A stretch of 64,000 bases of DNA from CADEEN01 sp963783785 (GTDB taxonomy: Bacteria; Pseudomonadota; Gammaproteobacteria; Burkholderiales; Burkholderiaceae_C), in NCBI GenBank assembly GCA_963783785.1, contig CAWAOQ010000001.1, forward strand, positions 372,001 to 436,000, given 5' to 3'. The position numbers were made by a program, and so were the translations under genes. Below are positions 32,535-42,174 of this stretch, piece by piece (the first letter of the stretch is position 1; each line of letters opens with the position of its first letter). The notes below the pieces were generated by a model. The model was not told the origin of the DNA, did not search any database, and saw nothing but the letters and a program-made list of their open reading frames with translations.

Positions 32535-35297
32535 CTACGCCGGAAAAACCGCGCGCCACAACGCCAGGACCGCATCGCGTTCGGTCGTCAGCGTATCGGC
32601 CGGGAACTGCGTTGGCTGCTCGTCGAGACGAGCACGGTGTTGGGCGCGGCGCAGTTCGCGGTAGGCGTTGGCCGCGGCCTCGCCGACGCCCGGGGGCAGC
32701 AAGCCGCAGGCCTCGGCGCGTTGCAGCAACGCGATGTTGCCGACGTTGGCCTGCAATTGGGGGTGGGCTGCGGCGTGCGCCAGCACCAAGTACTGCACCG
32801 CGAACTCGGCGTCCATCATGCCGCCTGCGCTGTGCTTGACGTCAAACAGCCCGGCCTTGACCGGCCGTGCGGCCCGCACCTTGTCGCGCATCGCCTGGAC
32901 CTGCTGGCGCAGCGCCGCGTGATCGCGCGGCGCGGCCAGAACCTCGCGGCGAACCGCTTCGAAGCGCTCGGCCAGCGCCGGGGTGCCGGCACACCAGCGC
33001 GCACGCGTCAACGCCTGGTGTTCCCAGGTCCATGCGGTGTTGCTGCCGCGGCCGCGCTGGTATTGCTCGAACGAGGCGATCGACGTCACCAGCAGCCCTG
33101 AGTTGCCGTTGGGACGCAGCGCGGTATCGATGTCGAACAACTCGCCGGCCGACGTCCGCAGCGTGAGCCAGGTGATCAGCTTGCGCACGAAGGCGCCGTA
33201 AACCTCGGCCGCGCGGTCGGTGTCGGGCTCGCCGTGGTCGTCGAACAGGAACACGAGGTCCAGGTCGCCGCCATAGCCGAGCTCCTTGCCGCCGAGCTTG
33301 CCGTAGGCGATGACGGCGAACTGCGGCGACTCTCGATGGCGCTGCCTCAGATGCGCCCAGGCCCAGCGCAGCGTGCAGTCGAGCACTGCGTCGGCCAGCG
33401 CCGACAGGTCGTCGGCGACCTGCTCGACCGTGATTTCGCCCTCGACATCGCGCACCAGCGTACGGAAGACCTCGGCATGGTGGGCACGGCGCAGCGTATC
33501 GAGCAGTGCCTCTTCGCCTGCCTCGCCGGAACGGTGCCAGGCGGCATGGCGATCGTCCATCTCGGCGATGAAGGCGGCCCGATCGAAACGGCCGTGCAGC
33601 AGCCGCGCGTCAGCCAGTTCGTCGATCACGCCCGGGTGCTGCATCAGGTAGCGCATCGGCCAGCGCGCCAGTCCGAGCATGCCGAGCAGCCGTTGTTGCA
33701 CCTCGGGGCGTTCGACCAGCAGCGCCAGATAGCTCTCGCGGCGCAGCAGCGGCTCCATCCAGTCGATAAAGCGCAACGCCGCGTCGGCGCTGCAGCGGCC
33801 GCCCTCGATGCCGTCGGCAGCGCGCCGGACCAGCCGCGCCAGCCGCTGCTTGCTGCCGTCGCGCAGCGACTGCACGCGGGGTTGCTGGGCCCAGCGGCGC
33901 ACCCGCTCGACGATCGGTGCCGGCAGGCGTTCCAGGAATGCCTCATCGTCGATCGGCAGCGGGGCGGCGCCGCACGTCTTGCAGGTGCCGTTGCGGCCGT
34001 TCGTGCCAGCGGCGGACTGGCCGTCATGCAGCAAGGCGTCGAACTCGGTGGCCACCAACTCGCGCACCGCGCCAAGGCGGTCGAGCAACTCGCAGGCGTC
34101 GGCGTTGCATGCCAGTCCCAGCGACTGCGCGATCCAGCCGAGGTCGCCGTCGGCCGCAGGCAGCAGGTGCGTCTGCTGGTCGTCGAGGTACTGGATGCGG
34201 TGTTCGACGCGGCGCAGGAATGTGTAGGCCTCGGCCAGCGCTTCGGCCGCGGCCGGTTTCATCAACCCGCGTGCGGCCAGCCGCTGCAGTGCCCGCAGCG
34301 TCGAGCGGGTGCGGATTTCCGGGAACTGGCCGCCGCGCACGACCAGCAGCAATTGCACGATGAACTCGATCTCGCGGATGCCGCCGCGCGAGAGCTTGAC
34401 GTCGTTGCTGCGCTCTGGCCGTCCGGCGGCGCGGCGCTGCGCTTCCTCGCGGATCTTCGTGTGCAACTGGCGCAGGCCTTCGAACACGCCGTAGTCCAGG
34501 TAGCGTCGATAGACGAAGGCCGTGACCAGTGATCGAAGCGCCAGTGCACGGCCGCTCGTCACTGCGTCGCGCGGCGCAACGACGCGGCTCTTCAGCCACG
34601 CAAAACGCTCCCACTCGCGACCCTGGACCTGGAAGTACTCCTCCAGCATCGCCAGGCTGACCACCGGCGGGCCGGAATTGCCGTTGGGCCGCAACGCCAG
34701 GTCGACGCGGAACACGAAGCCGTCATCGGTCGCATCGCCGATCAGCGCGTAAAGGCGCTTGGCGACCTTGCCGAAGTACTCGTGCGCAGAGATCACGATC
34801 GGTCCGGCCGTTTGTCCGTCGTCCTCGTAGACGTAGATCAGGTCGATGTCCGACGACACGTTGAGTTCGCGCGCGCCGAGTTTGCCCATGCCGACGATCC
34901 AGAACTCGATGCGTCGACCCTGCGCATCGAGCGGGGCACCGTAGCGTGCGTCCTCCTCGGCCTGCGCCTGGACCAGCGCGATCTCCAGCGTCGATTCGGC
35001 CAGTGCAGTCATCGCCGCGGTGATGTCCTGCAGCGGCGCAGCCTGTTCGATGTCCAGCACGGCCAGCCTCTCGAGCACCAACTGGCGCGCGGTGCGCAGG
35101 GCCGCCGGCAACGATCGCCCGCCGCCCTGCAACCGCGCCACCAGCGCGGTGATGGTCTCGGTGTCGGGCAGGCCTGGCGGCAGCAGCCTCAGGTCATCGG
35201 CATGTCGCCGACGCACGCGCTGCACGAACCGGCTGTACCCGGCTGACGCGAGTGGGCGCGTGATGCTGTTCTCGATGGCTGCGGGACTGCTGGGCAT
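32535..35297 (-). CDS. glnE: Glutamine synthetase adenylyltransferase/deadenylase
   Basis: Switches glutamine synthetase off and on by adding or removing AMP in response to PII. The 920-residue product carries two nucleotidyltransferase domains: GMGKLGARELNVSSDIDLIY in the N-terminal deadenylase half and YGKLGGKELGYGGDLDLVF in the C-terminal adenylylase half, each followed by LALRPNGNSG-type segments. A central insertion near residue 430 contains a C-x-x-C pair (GTCKTCGAAP). Start MPSSPAAIENS is the first ATG. It is divergent from the YhdP-like gene, about 100 bases apart. Length is slightly below the E. coli protein. Confidence 0.97.
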   Translation of the reverse strand: MPSSPAAIENSITRPLASAGYSRFVQRVRRRHADDLRLLPPGLPDTETITALVARLQGGGRSLPAALRTARQLVLERLAVLDIEQAAPLQDITAAMTALAESTLEIALVQAQAEEDARYGAPLDAQGRRIEFWIVGMGKLGARELNVSSDIDLIYVYEDDGQTAGPIVISAHEYFGKVAKRLYALIGDATDDGFVFRVDLALRPNGNSGPPVVSLAMLEEYFQVQGREWERFAWLKSRVVAPRDAVTSGRALALRSLVTAFVYRRYLDYGVFEGLRQLHTKIREEAQRRAAGRPERSNDVKLSRGGIREIEFIVQLLLVVRGGQFPEIRTRSTLRALQRLAARGLMKPAAAEALAEAYTFLRRVEHRIQYLDDQQTHLLPAADGDLGWIAQSLGLACNADACELLDRLGAVRELVATEFDALLHDGQSAAGTNGRNGTCKTCGAAPLPIDDEAFLERLPAPIVERVRRWAQQPRVQSLRDGSKQRLARLVRRAADGIEGGRCSADAALRFIDWMEPLLRRESYLALLVERPEVQQRLLGMLGLARWPMRYLMQHPGVIDELADARLLHGRFDRAAFIAEMDDRHAAWHRSGEAGEEALLDTLRRAHHAEVFRTLVRDVEGEITVEQVADDLSALADAVLDCTLRWAWAHLRQRHRESPQFAVIAYGKLGGKELGYGGDLDLVFLFDDHGEPDTDRAAEVYGAFVRKLITWLTLRTSAGELFDIDTALRPNGNSGLLVTSIASFEQYQRGRGSNTAWTWEHQALTRARWCAGTPALAERFEAVRREVLAAPRDHAALRQQVQAMRDKVRAARPVKAGLFDVKHSAGGMMDAEFAVQYLVLAHAAAHPQLQANVGNIALLQRAEACGLLPPGVGEAAANAYRELRRAQHRARLDEQPTQFPADTLTTERDAVLALWRAVFPA

Positions 35298-35400
35298 GTG
35301 CGCGAACGGTCAGTAACCCTGTGCTAGATTGGCCTGAACCGCCACGCAGCGCTGTCGGCGATTGAGTGCATCCAGCCGTTGCAGCGACTGGCAGCGCCCG

Positions 35401-38400
35401 ATGCGCAGCCGTTCACCACCGGTTGCCTTCTCGCTCACTGCTCCCACCGTGCCCTCCGCGCCTGCCGATATCCCTGCCGCCGTATTCATCGAGCGACGCC
35501 GGCACCCTGCGCTGCGCTGGTTGTGGCGCATTGCTTTCGGCCTGCTTTTCGGTGCCTGGAGCTTATTGCTGTTGGCATGGCTGACGCTGCATTGGGGGAT
35601 TTTGCCTCGCATCGAACAATGGCGCCCGCAAATCGAAGCCCGCGCCAGCCAGGCACTCGGCGTGCCGGTGACCATTGGCGCCATCCAGGTGCGTTCGAGC
35701 GGCTGGGTACCCGCGATCGACCTGGCCGACGTGGTCCTGCACGACCGCCAGAACAACGAGGCCCTGCGTCTGCCCAAGATCAGTGCCGCACTGTCTGCGC
35801 GATCGCTGCTGGCCCTGGAGCTCAGGTTCGAGCAGTTGCACATCGATGGTGCGGCGCTCGAGGTGCGCCGCAGCGTCGCCGGCCGCTTCTTCGTGGCCGG
35901 CATCGAGATGCCGGCCGGCGACCGCGCCGATGGCCAACGCAGCAGCAGTGCCGCCGACTGGTTCTTCGCGCAGCACGAGCTTGTCATTCGCAACGGCCGG
36001 TTGCGCTGGATCGATGAACTGCGCGACGGCACGCCGCTCGATCTCGACAATGTCGACTTGGTGATCCGCAACGGCCTGCGCCGGCACGAGTTGCGCTTGG
36101 ACGCGACGCCACCTCCGGCCTGGGGCGAGCGCTTCTCGGTACAGGGCCGCTTCACGCAATCGCTGCTCGAGCGCCGCGGCGACTGGCGGCGCTGGAGCGG
36201 TACGCTGCATGTGGCATTGCCGCGCACCGATGTGGCCGAACTGCGCCGCCACGTGGCATTGCCCTTCGAGTTGACCGAAGGCGACGGCGCGGTGCGGGCC
36301 TGGATCGACCTGCGCGGGGGTGAACTCAGTGCCGTCACCGCCGATCTGGCGCTGCGGGCGGTATCGCTGCGGTTGGCCCCCGAGGTCGAGCCGTTGGCCG
36401 TGTTGCAGTTGCAGGGGCGCGTGCGTGCCGAGCGCAACAAGGATCGGCTGCGCTTGGCCACCGAGGGTTTGAGTTTCGTCACCGGCAACGGCGTCACCTG
36501 GCCTCGCAGCAGCGCGACACTCACGCTGCGGCACTCGCGCGTGGCGTCGGCCGGCGAAACGGCAGACGCAGCCGCCGCCAGCGCATTCGAAGGCGGTGCC
36601 CTGGTTGCCGATCGGCTCGATCTCGGGGCGACGGCCCAGGTGGCGGCCAGCGTGCCGCTTGGCGCGACGCTCAACCGACTGATCGCGGAGTTGGCGCCGA
36701 CCGGGCAGGTCAGTTCGCTCAGTGCGCGCTGGGACGGGGCTCTCGATGCTCCAACGAAATACCAGGTCAAGGCCAGCGTCAGCGGCCTGGCGATTGCCGC
36801 GGCGCCGTCACCGGAGGCGGGCGGCGTTGGTCGTCCGGGCTGGCGCAATGCGGCAATCGATCTCGACGCCGATGAGTCGGGCGGCAAGGCCAGGCTCGTG
36901 CTCGACAAGGGGGCACTGCTGCTGCCGGGCCTGTTCGAGACGCCGGAATTGGTGTTCGACAGCCTGTCGACGCGGCTGACCTGGCGGATCCGGCCGGTGG
37001 CAGGGGCGCCGCCTGCATTGGAGCTCGCGCTCGCCGACACCCGCTTTGCCAATGCCGATGCGCAGGGCGAACTCACCAGCGCGAGTTGGCGCAGTGGCGA
37101 AGGCAGTGGCTTTGGCCGCGGTGCGCGCCTGCCGGGCCGGCTCGAATTGGCCGGCAGCTTGAGCCGCGGCCGAGCCGCCGCCGTGGCTCGCTACCTGCCG
37201 TTGGGTGTGCCGGAGGCGGCGCGTCGCTATGTCCAGGGTGCCGTGGTCGATGGTCGGGTGGCGGGGGCGACGTTCAAGGTCAAGGGCGATCTGTGGGACT
37301 TCCCGTTCTCCGCGACCGCCGGCGTGCCGATCGCGGCCACGGGTGGCAGCGAGTTCCGCATCGTCGCGCGCGCCGAAGATGTCTTGCTGGCCTACGTGCC
37401 AAGCGCACCCGGCAGCGCGTCGCCATGGCCGCCTTTCAGTCGTGTCAGCGGAGAGCTCATCTTCGAGCGATCGTCGATGACCATCCGCAACGCGCAGGCA
37501 CGCGCCTTCGGGGTCGAACTGTCGCGCGTCAACGGCAGCATTGCCGACCTGGCGAACCCGCTGCTGCACATCGAGGGCCAGGCCCGCGGCCCCGTGGCGG
37601 ACATGCTGCGCTACGTCGGCAGCACGCCGATCAGTGGCTGGCTGGGCGACGGACTGCGCGAGGCCAGCGCGACGGGCAGCGGCGAGCTCGGGCTGGTGCT
37701 GGACATTCCGATCGATGCCACCGAGCGCACGGCCGTGCAGGGTCGCCTGGCATTGACCGGCAACGACGTGCGGTTGACCCCCGCGATGCCCCTGCTGGCC
37801 AATGCCAAGGCCAGGATCGAATTCAGCGACAAGGCGTTTTCGATCGTCGGCGGCAGTGCGCGGGTGCTCGGCGGCGAGGCCACCTTCGAGGGTGGTGTGC
37901 AGGCCGATGGCACGCTGCGCTTCACCGCCCAGGGCATGGCCACTGCCGACGCCTTGCGACGTGCCCCCGAGGTGGGCGCGCTGTCGCGGCTCGCCAGCGC
38001 GATGAGCGGCCAGGCGCCGTACCGTCTGGCAGTGGGCATCGTGCGCGGGCGCACCGATTTGACGCTGACCAGCCCACTCACGGGCATCGCCCTGGACCTT
38101 CCGGCGCCGCTGAACAAGGCCGCCGAAGCGGCTTGGCCGCTGCGCGTGGAAACGCGCGCTGCCGCCGCGTCCGGCGACGGCGCGCAGCGCGACAGCCTGC
38201 GCATCGAACTCGGCAACGTGTTGCAGGCGCAGTACCTGCGCGACCTGTCGGGCGAGTCACCCAAGGTGGTGCGCGGCGCCATCGCCGTGCTGGACACGTT
38301 GCCACCGCTGCCCGAGCGCGGCGTGCATGCGGTGTTGAACCTGCCGGCCGTCGACGGCGATGCGTGGCAGAACCTGGCAGAGCGCCTGCAGGCGCTGCCC

Positions 38401-39588
38401 GGGGGCACCGCCGATGTCATCGCCGAGGGTTACCTGCCGCACACCGTGGCCCTGCGCGCGCAGTCGTTCACTTCCGGCGGGCGCAAGCTGACGCGCCTGG
38501 TGGCGGGGGCCAGTCAGGATCCCGTCGACGCCACCTGGCGCGGCAACCTCGATGCCGAGCAACTCGGTGGCTACATCGAATACCGCGCCGCGCGCGGGCC
38601 GACCAATCCGGGCCGCGTGCACGCGCGGTTGGCGCGGCTGGCGCTGCCGCCGGCCGATGTGGCCTCGGTCGAGACCCTGCTTGCTCAAGCGCCGGCGACC
38701 GTGCCAGCGCTCGACATCGTGGTCGACGACTTCGAGTTGCGCGGCAAGAAATTGGGCCGCGTCGAGATTGCCGCCGTCAACCGCGCGGGAGACAGGGGCG
38801 AGCGCGAGTGGCACATGGACCGCTTCACCGTCACCAACCCCGATGCACAGTTGAGCGGCACTGGCCAGTGGCAGGCGGGGCCCGGCGTGGGCAGCCAGCG
38901 CATGGTGATGGACTTCAAGCTCGAACTGTTCGACGGCGGCGCCTTCCTCGACCGCATCGGCTTCGGCGGCACGCTGCGCGGCGGCAAGGGGCGCCTGAGC
39001 GGCCAGCTGTCATGGAGCGGCTCGCCACTTGCGCTGCACACACCCAGCCTCGACGGGCGCATCAAGCTTGCGCTCGATGCCGGGCAGTTCCTCAAGGCGG
39101 GCCCGGGCGCGGGTCGGCTGCTCGGTGTGCTCAGCCTGCAGGCGCTGCCGCGTCGGTTGCTGCTGGATTTTCGCGACGTGTTCCAGGAAGGATTCCCGTT
39201 CGACAACATCGTCGGCGACGTGACCATCGAGGATGGCGTGGCCAGCACCAACAACCTGCGCATGCGCGGTGTGCAGGCTGCGGTATTGATGGAGGGCCAT
39301 GCCGACATCGGTCGCGAGACGCAGGATCTGAGGGTGTTGGTGGTGCCGGAGATCAACGCCGGCACCGCGTCGCTCGCCTATGCCGTGATCAACCCGGCGG
39401 TGGGGCTTGGGACCTTCCTGGCCCAGTTGTTCCTGCGCCGTCCGCTGATGGCCGCCAGCACGCGCGAATTCACCGTGCAGGGGTCGTGGGCCGACCCGCA
39501 GGTCGAGCGCGTCGAGCGTCGGATCAACGCGCCGCTGCCCGAACTCGAGACGCCGGCCGCAGCATCCGCGCCGAAAACGGGGCCGTGA
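35401..39588 (+). CDS. yhdP: YhdP/AsmA-like envelope protein (DUF3971/TIGR02099 type)
   Basis: A very long inner-membrane-anchored periplasmic protein of about 1395 residues. One transmembrane helix lies near residues 40-60 (WRIAFGLLFGAWSLLLLAWLTLHW), followed by repeated beta-rich AsmA-like sequence. The C-terminal AsmA-type block contains FLKAGPGAGRLLGVLSLQALPRR, DFRDVFQEGFPFD and NLRMRGVQAAVLMEGHAD. YhdP in E. coli acts as a bridge for phospholipid transport to the outer membrane, and that role is inferred here. I used ATG 35401; a TTG 13 codons earlier also fits. It is followed by the nitrilase-family gene after 28 bases, the same pair as in many proteobacteria. Confidence 0.9.
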   Translation: MRSRSPPVAFSLTAPTVPSAPADIPAAVFIERRRHPALRWLWRIAFGLLFGAWSLLLLAWLTLHWGILPRIEQWRPQIEARASQALGVPVTIGAIQVRSSGWVPAIDLADVVLHDRQNNEALRLPKISAALSARSLLALELRFEQLHIDGAALEVRRSVAGRFFVAGIEMPAGDRADGQRSSSAADWFFAQHELVIRNGRLRWIDELRDGTPLDLDNVDLVIRNGLRRHELRLDATPPPAWGERFSVQGRFTQSLLERRGDWRRWSGTLHVALPRTDVAELRRHVALPFELTEGDGAVRAWIDLRGGELSAVTADLALRAVSLRLAPEVEPLAVLQLQGRVRAERNKDRLRLATEGLSFVTGNGVTWPRSSATLTLRHSRVASAGETADAAAASAFEGGALVADRLDLGATAQVAASVPLGATLNRLIAELAPTGQVSSLSARWDGALDAPTKYQVKASVSGLAIAAAPSPEAGGVGRPGWRNAAIDLDADESGGKARLVLDKGALLLPGLFETPELVFDSLSTRLTWRIRPVAGAPPALELALADTRFANADAQGELTSASWRSGEGSGFGRGARLPGRLELAGSLSRGRAAAVARYLPLGVPEAARRYVQGAVVDGRVAGATFKVKGDLWDFPFSATAGVPIAATGGSEFRIVARAEDVLLAYVPSAPGSASPWPPFSRVSGELIFERSSMTIRNAQARAFGVELSRVNGSIADLANPLLHIEGQARGPVADMLRYVGSTPISGWLGDGLREASATGSGELGLVLDIPIDATERTAVQGRLALTGNDVRLTPAMPLLANAKARIEFSDKAFSIVGGSARVLGGEATFEGGVQADGTLRFTAQGMATADALRRAPEVGALSRLASAMSGQAPYRLAVGIVRGRTDLTLTSPLTGIALDLPAPLNKAAEAAWPLRVETRAAAASGDGAQRDSLRIELGNVLQAQYLRDLSGESPKVVRGAIAVLDTLPPLPERGVHAVLNLPAVDGDAWQNLAERLQALPGGTADVIAEGYLPHTVALRAQSFTSGGRKLTRLVAGASQDPVDATWRGNLDAEQLGGYIEYRAARGPTNPGRVHARLARLALPPADVASVETLLAQAPATVPALDIVVDDFELRGKKLGRVEIAAVNRAGDRGEREWHMDRFTVTNPDAQLSGTGQWQAGPGVGSQRMVMDFKLELFDGGAFLDRIGFGGTLRGGKGRLSGQLSWSGSPLALHTPSLDGRIKLALDAGQFLKAGPGAGRLLGVLSLQALPRRLLLDFRDVFQEGFPFDNIVGDVTIEDGVASTNNLRMRGVQAAVLMEGHADIGRETQDLRVLVVPEINAGTASLAYAVINPAVGLGTFLAQLFLRRPLMAASTREFTVQGSWADPQVERVERRINAPLPELETPAAASAPKTGP

Positions 39589-39616
39589 GCGACTGCTGGC
39601 CAAGAGGAGAACCATC

Positions 39617-40417
39617 ATGAAGATTGCCGCGCTGCAAACCGTCTCGTCGTCCGACGTGTCGCGCAATCTCGACGCCGCCGCGCGGCTGATCGGACAGGCC
39701 GCACACAAGGGCGCCAAGCTGGTCGCGCTGCCCGAGTACTTCTGCCTGATGGGCCGGCGCGACGATGACAAACTGGCCATTGCCGAGGTGCCGGGGCAGG
39801 GCCCGATCCAGGATTTTCTCGGCGCGCAAGCGCGTGCGCACGGCCTGTGGTTGGTCGGCGGCACACTGCCGCTGCAGACCACCTCGCCCGGCCGCGTGCG
39901 CAATGCGTGTTGCGTCTATGCCCCCGACGGCACGCTGGCCGCACGCTACGACAAGATCCATCTCTTCCGCTATGACAACGGTCGCGAGAGCTATGACGAG
40001 GCGCGCGTGCTCGAGGCCGGCGCCGAACCGGTCACGTTGCAGGCCGGACCGCTGCGGTTGGGGCTGTCGGTGTGCTACGACCTGCGCTTCCCAGAGCTGT
40101 ACCGCCGGCTGTGTACGCCGCCATGTGATCTGCTCAGCGTGCCCGCGGCCTTCACCTACACCACCGGTCGTGCGCATTGGGAGCTGTTGCTGCGTGCCCG
40201 TGCGGTCGAGAACCAGTGCTACGTGATCGCACCAGCGCAGGGCGGTGTGCATGAAAACGGCCGCCGCACCTGGGGCCACAGCATGATCGTCGACCCGTGG
40301 GGCGACGTGCTGGGGGTGCTGCCCGAAGGCGAGGGCATCGTGATGGCCGAGTTCGACGCGGATCGGCTGGCCGCAGTGCGCCAGCAACTGCCGGCGCTGT
40401 CGCACCGGCGCTTGTAG
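39617..40417 (+). CDS. Nitrilase-superfamily amidase (Nit1/Nit2-like)
   Basis: A cytoplasmic carbon-nitrogen hydrolase of 266 residues, of the group that deaminates glutathione by-products or omega-amides. The catalytic triad is visible: glutamate in VALPEYFCLM, lysine in YDKIHLFRYDN, and cysteine in LSVCYDLRFPELYR. The closing segment GHSMIVDPWGDVLG is also typical. A good ribosome-binding site AGAGGAG precedes the ATG by about eight bases. It follows the YhdP-like gene on the same strand and is convergent with the UbiH-type gene, with a single base between stops. Confidence 0.93.
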   Translation: MKIAALQTVSSSDVSRNLDAAARLIGQAAHKGAKLVALPEYFCLMGRRDDDKLAIAEVPGQGPIQDFLGAQARAHGLWLVGGTLPLQTTSPGRVRNACCVYAPDGTLAARYDKIHLFRYDNGRESYDEARVLEAGAEPVTLQAGPLRLGLSVCYDLRFPELYRRLCTPPCDLLSVPAAFTYTTGRAHWELLLRARAVENQCYVIAPAQGGVHENGRRTWGHSMIVDPWGDVLGVLPEGEGIVMAEFDADRLAAVRQQLPALSHRRL

Positions 40418-40418
40418 T

Positions 40419-41630
40419 TCAGCGGCTGCCGAACATCATTTGCCGCGCCAGCGCGGACTTCAGCCCCGGCAGGCGGTCGATCAGCGCCATACCCACACCG
40501 CGCAGCGTGGCCACGCCGGGTGCTTGCCAAGTGAAGCTGCGGGCCAGGAAATCGGTGGCGGCGATCATCGCCCAGCGGTCGGGGGCGCGCTGCCAGGCCA
40601 CGCGCGACAGCGCGGCATCGAGCCCGGGCGCGGCGCGGCTCGTGTCGACGGCGTCCCGCAGTGCAGTGGCCAGCGCGAAGGCGTCGCGCAGGCCGAGATT
40701 GAGGCCCTGACCGGCGACCGGGTGCAGCGTCTGCGCGGCGTTGCCGATGCGCACCTGACGCCCTCGCACGAGCGTGCGCTGGGCCGCCAGGCCGAGCGGG
40801 AAGCATTTCAGCGGCGACACACCGGCGATGCGCCCGACGGCACGGTCGAACACGGTGCCGAGCACGGCCACGCGCTGCGCGTCGCTGAGTTCGCGCACCT
40901 GATCGTCGCTGCGCGGCACGCACCACACCAACGAAGCGCGTTGCATGCCATCGGCGGTGCGCGGCAACGGCAGCAAAGCCACCGGCCCGTGGCGCGTGAA
41001 GCGCTCGACAGCCACGCCCGGGGTGCCGCCTTCGAGCGCGACCGTGCCGACCCAGGCGTCCTGCTGGTAATCGTGGCGCAGGTCAGCGACCTTGTGTTCG
41101 CTGAAGACGCCGCCTTCGGCGACGACGGCCAGGTCGAACGGCTCAGCGACACCGGCATCGACCTCGACGCCATCTGGCAGGTCTTTCAGTGCCGCCACCG
41201 GTGCACCAAAGCGGCCATGCAATCGTGCGGGGTCGGCCAGGACAGCCGCCTCCCAGGCGCGTTGCATCGGCGCCACCAGCGCGCCATAGCCGAGCACTGC
41301 ACCCAGCATCGGCACGCCCAGATCAGCGGCCTTCAGGCGCACCGTGGGGGCGCCGAGCCAGCCGGGCACGGCCAGGGCCGGCGCCTGCTGAGAAACCCAG
41401 ACTTCGCGGATCGGCTCGGCGCAGCTGCCGTCCCACGCGCCCAGGCGCTCGAGCAGTTGCACGCTGCCCAGCGCGAGCGCCAGCGTGCGCGCATCGGCAG
41501 ACACATCCTGACCGGCCGGCCGGGCATCGAACAGGCTGATCTGCGCATGCGGCAACGTTCGTGCGGCCAGCAGCGCCAGCGCCAAGCCGACCGGGCCGGC
41601 GCCGATGACGGCGATGTGCAGAGGTTTCAT
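40419..41630 (-). CDS. UbiH/UbiF/COQ6-type FAD monooxygenase
   Basis: A ubiquinone-biosynthesis-type ring hydroxylase of 403 residues. Motifs are the N-terminal dinucleotide loop IGAGPVGLALALLAAR and the second FAD motif RIGNAAQTLHPVAGQGLNLGLRD near residue 300, in which the usual GDAAH is replaced by GNAAQ, as in many UbiH-like proteins. Between them lies the FDLAVVAEGG segment matching the DG motif region (A-E-G instead of A-D-G). Which ring position it hydroxylates cannot be told from sequence. It is divergent from yajC, 167 bases apart. Confidence 0.87.
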   Translation of the reverse strand: MKPLHIAVIGAGPVGLALALLAARTLPHAQISLFDARPAGQDVSADARTLALALGSVQLLERLGAWDGSCAEPIREVWVSQQAPALAVPGWLGAPTVRLKAADLGVPMLGAVLGYGALVAPMQRAWEAAVLADPARLHGRFGAPVAALKDLPDGVEVDAGVAEPFDLAVVAEGGVFSEHKVADLRHDYQQDAWVGTVALEGGTPGVAVERFTRHGPVALLPLPRTADGMQRASLVWCVPRSDDQVRELSDAQRVAVLGTVFDRAVGRIAGVSPLKCFPLGLAAQRTLVRGRQVRIGNAAQTLHPVAGQGLNLGLRDAFALATALRDAVDTSRAAPGLDAALSRVAWQRAPDRWAMIAATDFLARSFTWQAPGVATLRGVGMALIDRLPGLKSALARQMMFGSR

Positions 41631-41797
41631 GAGTGGGTCGTCATCGTAGCCGGCCGCCGGGCCGGCGCGGGCCGATCGAATAGAATCCGGCGCCCTTCGT
41701 GGCCCCGCGACAAGCGGGCCGCCGCAGGTTCTCCCGGCCTTGGAATCCGGGACCCCGGCCGCAGCTGCTGCGGCTCATCACTCTTAGGACCGTCGAC
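41631..41797 (+). promoter_or_regulatory. yajC-secDF promoter and structured leader
   Basis: TAGAAT at 41681-41686 is a likely -10 box for yajC; no good -35 was seen. The following about 110 bases are rich in inverted repeats, ending with the perfect hairpin GCCGCAG-CTG-CTGCGGC at 41758-41774. This sits 11 bases before the AGGA ribosome-binding site. The same region must hold the promoter of the divergent hydroxylase. Confidence 0.4.
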
Positions 41798-42130
41798 GTG
41801 TTCATTTCCCAAGCCTTTGCCCAGACCGCGCCTGCAGCCGCCGGTGGCGCCGGTGCCGAGTCCACGCTGTTCAGCCTGCTGCCGCTGGTGCTGATGTTCG
41901 TGGTGCTGTACTTCATCATGATCCGGCCGCAGATGAAGCGCCAGAAGGAGCACAAGGCGATGATCGAGGCGATCGCCAAAGGTGACGAGGTCGTCATCGG
42001 GGGCGGCATGCTGGGCCGTGTCAGCAAGCTCGGCGAGACCTATGTATCGGTCGAGATTGCAGCCAACGTCGAGGTCCAGGTGCAGCGCACGGCCATCATC
42101 CAGGTGCTGCCCAAGGGCACCATCAAGTAA
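41798..42130 (+). CDS. yajC: Preprotein translocase accessory protein YajC
   Basis: A small inner-membrane protein that associates with SecDF-YidC. The 110-residue product has a start with GTG giving VFISQAFAQTAPAAAGG, one transmembrane helix (LFSLLPLVLMFVVLYFIMIRPQ), and the conserved RPQMKRQKEHKAM and GDEVVIGGGMLGRV segments. The GTG was chosen because AGGA lies eight bases upstream and YajC proteins start just before this region; upstream ATGs in frame give a basic extension without similarity. It is first in the yajC-secD-secF operon. Confidence 0.95.
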   Translation: MFISQAFAQTAPAAAGGAGAESTLFSLLPLVLMFVVLYFIMIRPQMKRQKEHKAMIEAIAKGDEVVIGGGMLGRVSKLGETYVSVEIAANVEVQVQRTAIIQVLPKGTIK

Positions 42131-42174
42131 CCCGCTGCGGTGCGCCCTCCGCGCACCGCGAAAGTCGTCGCTGC

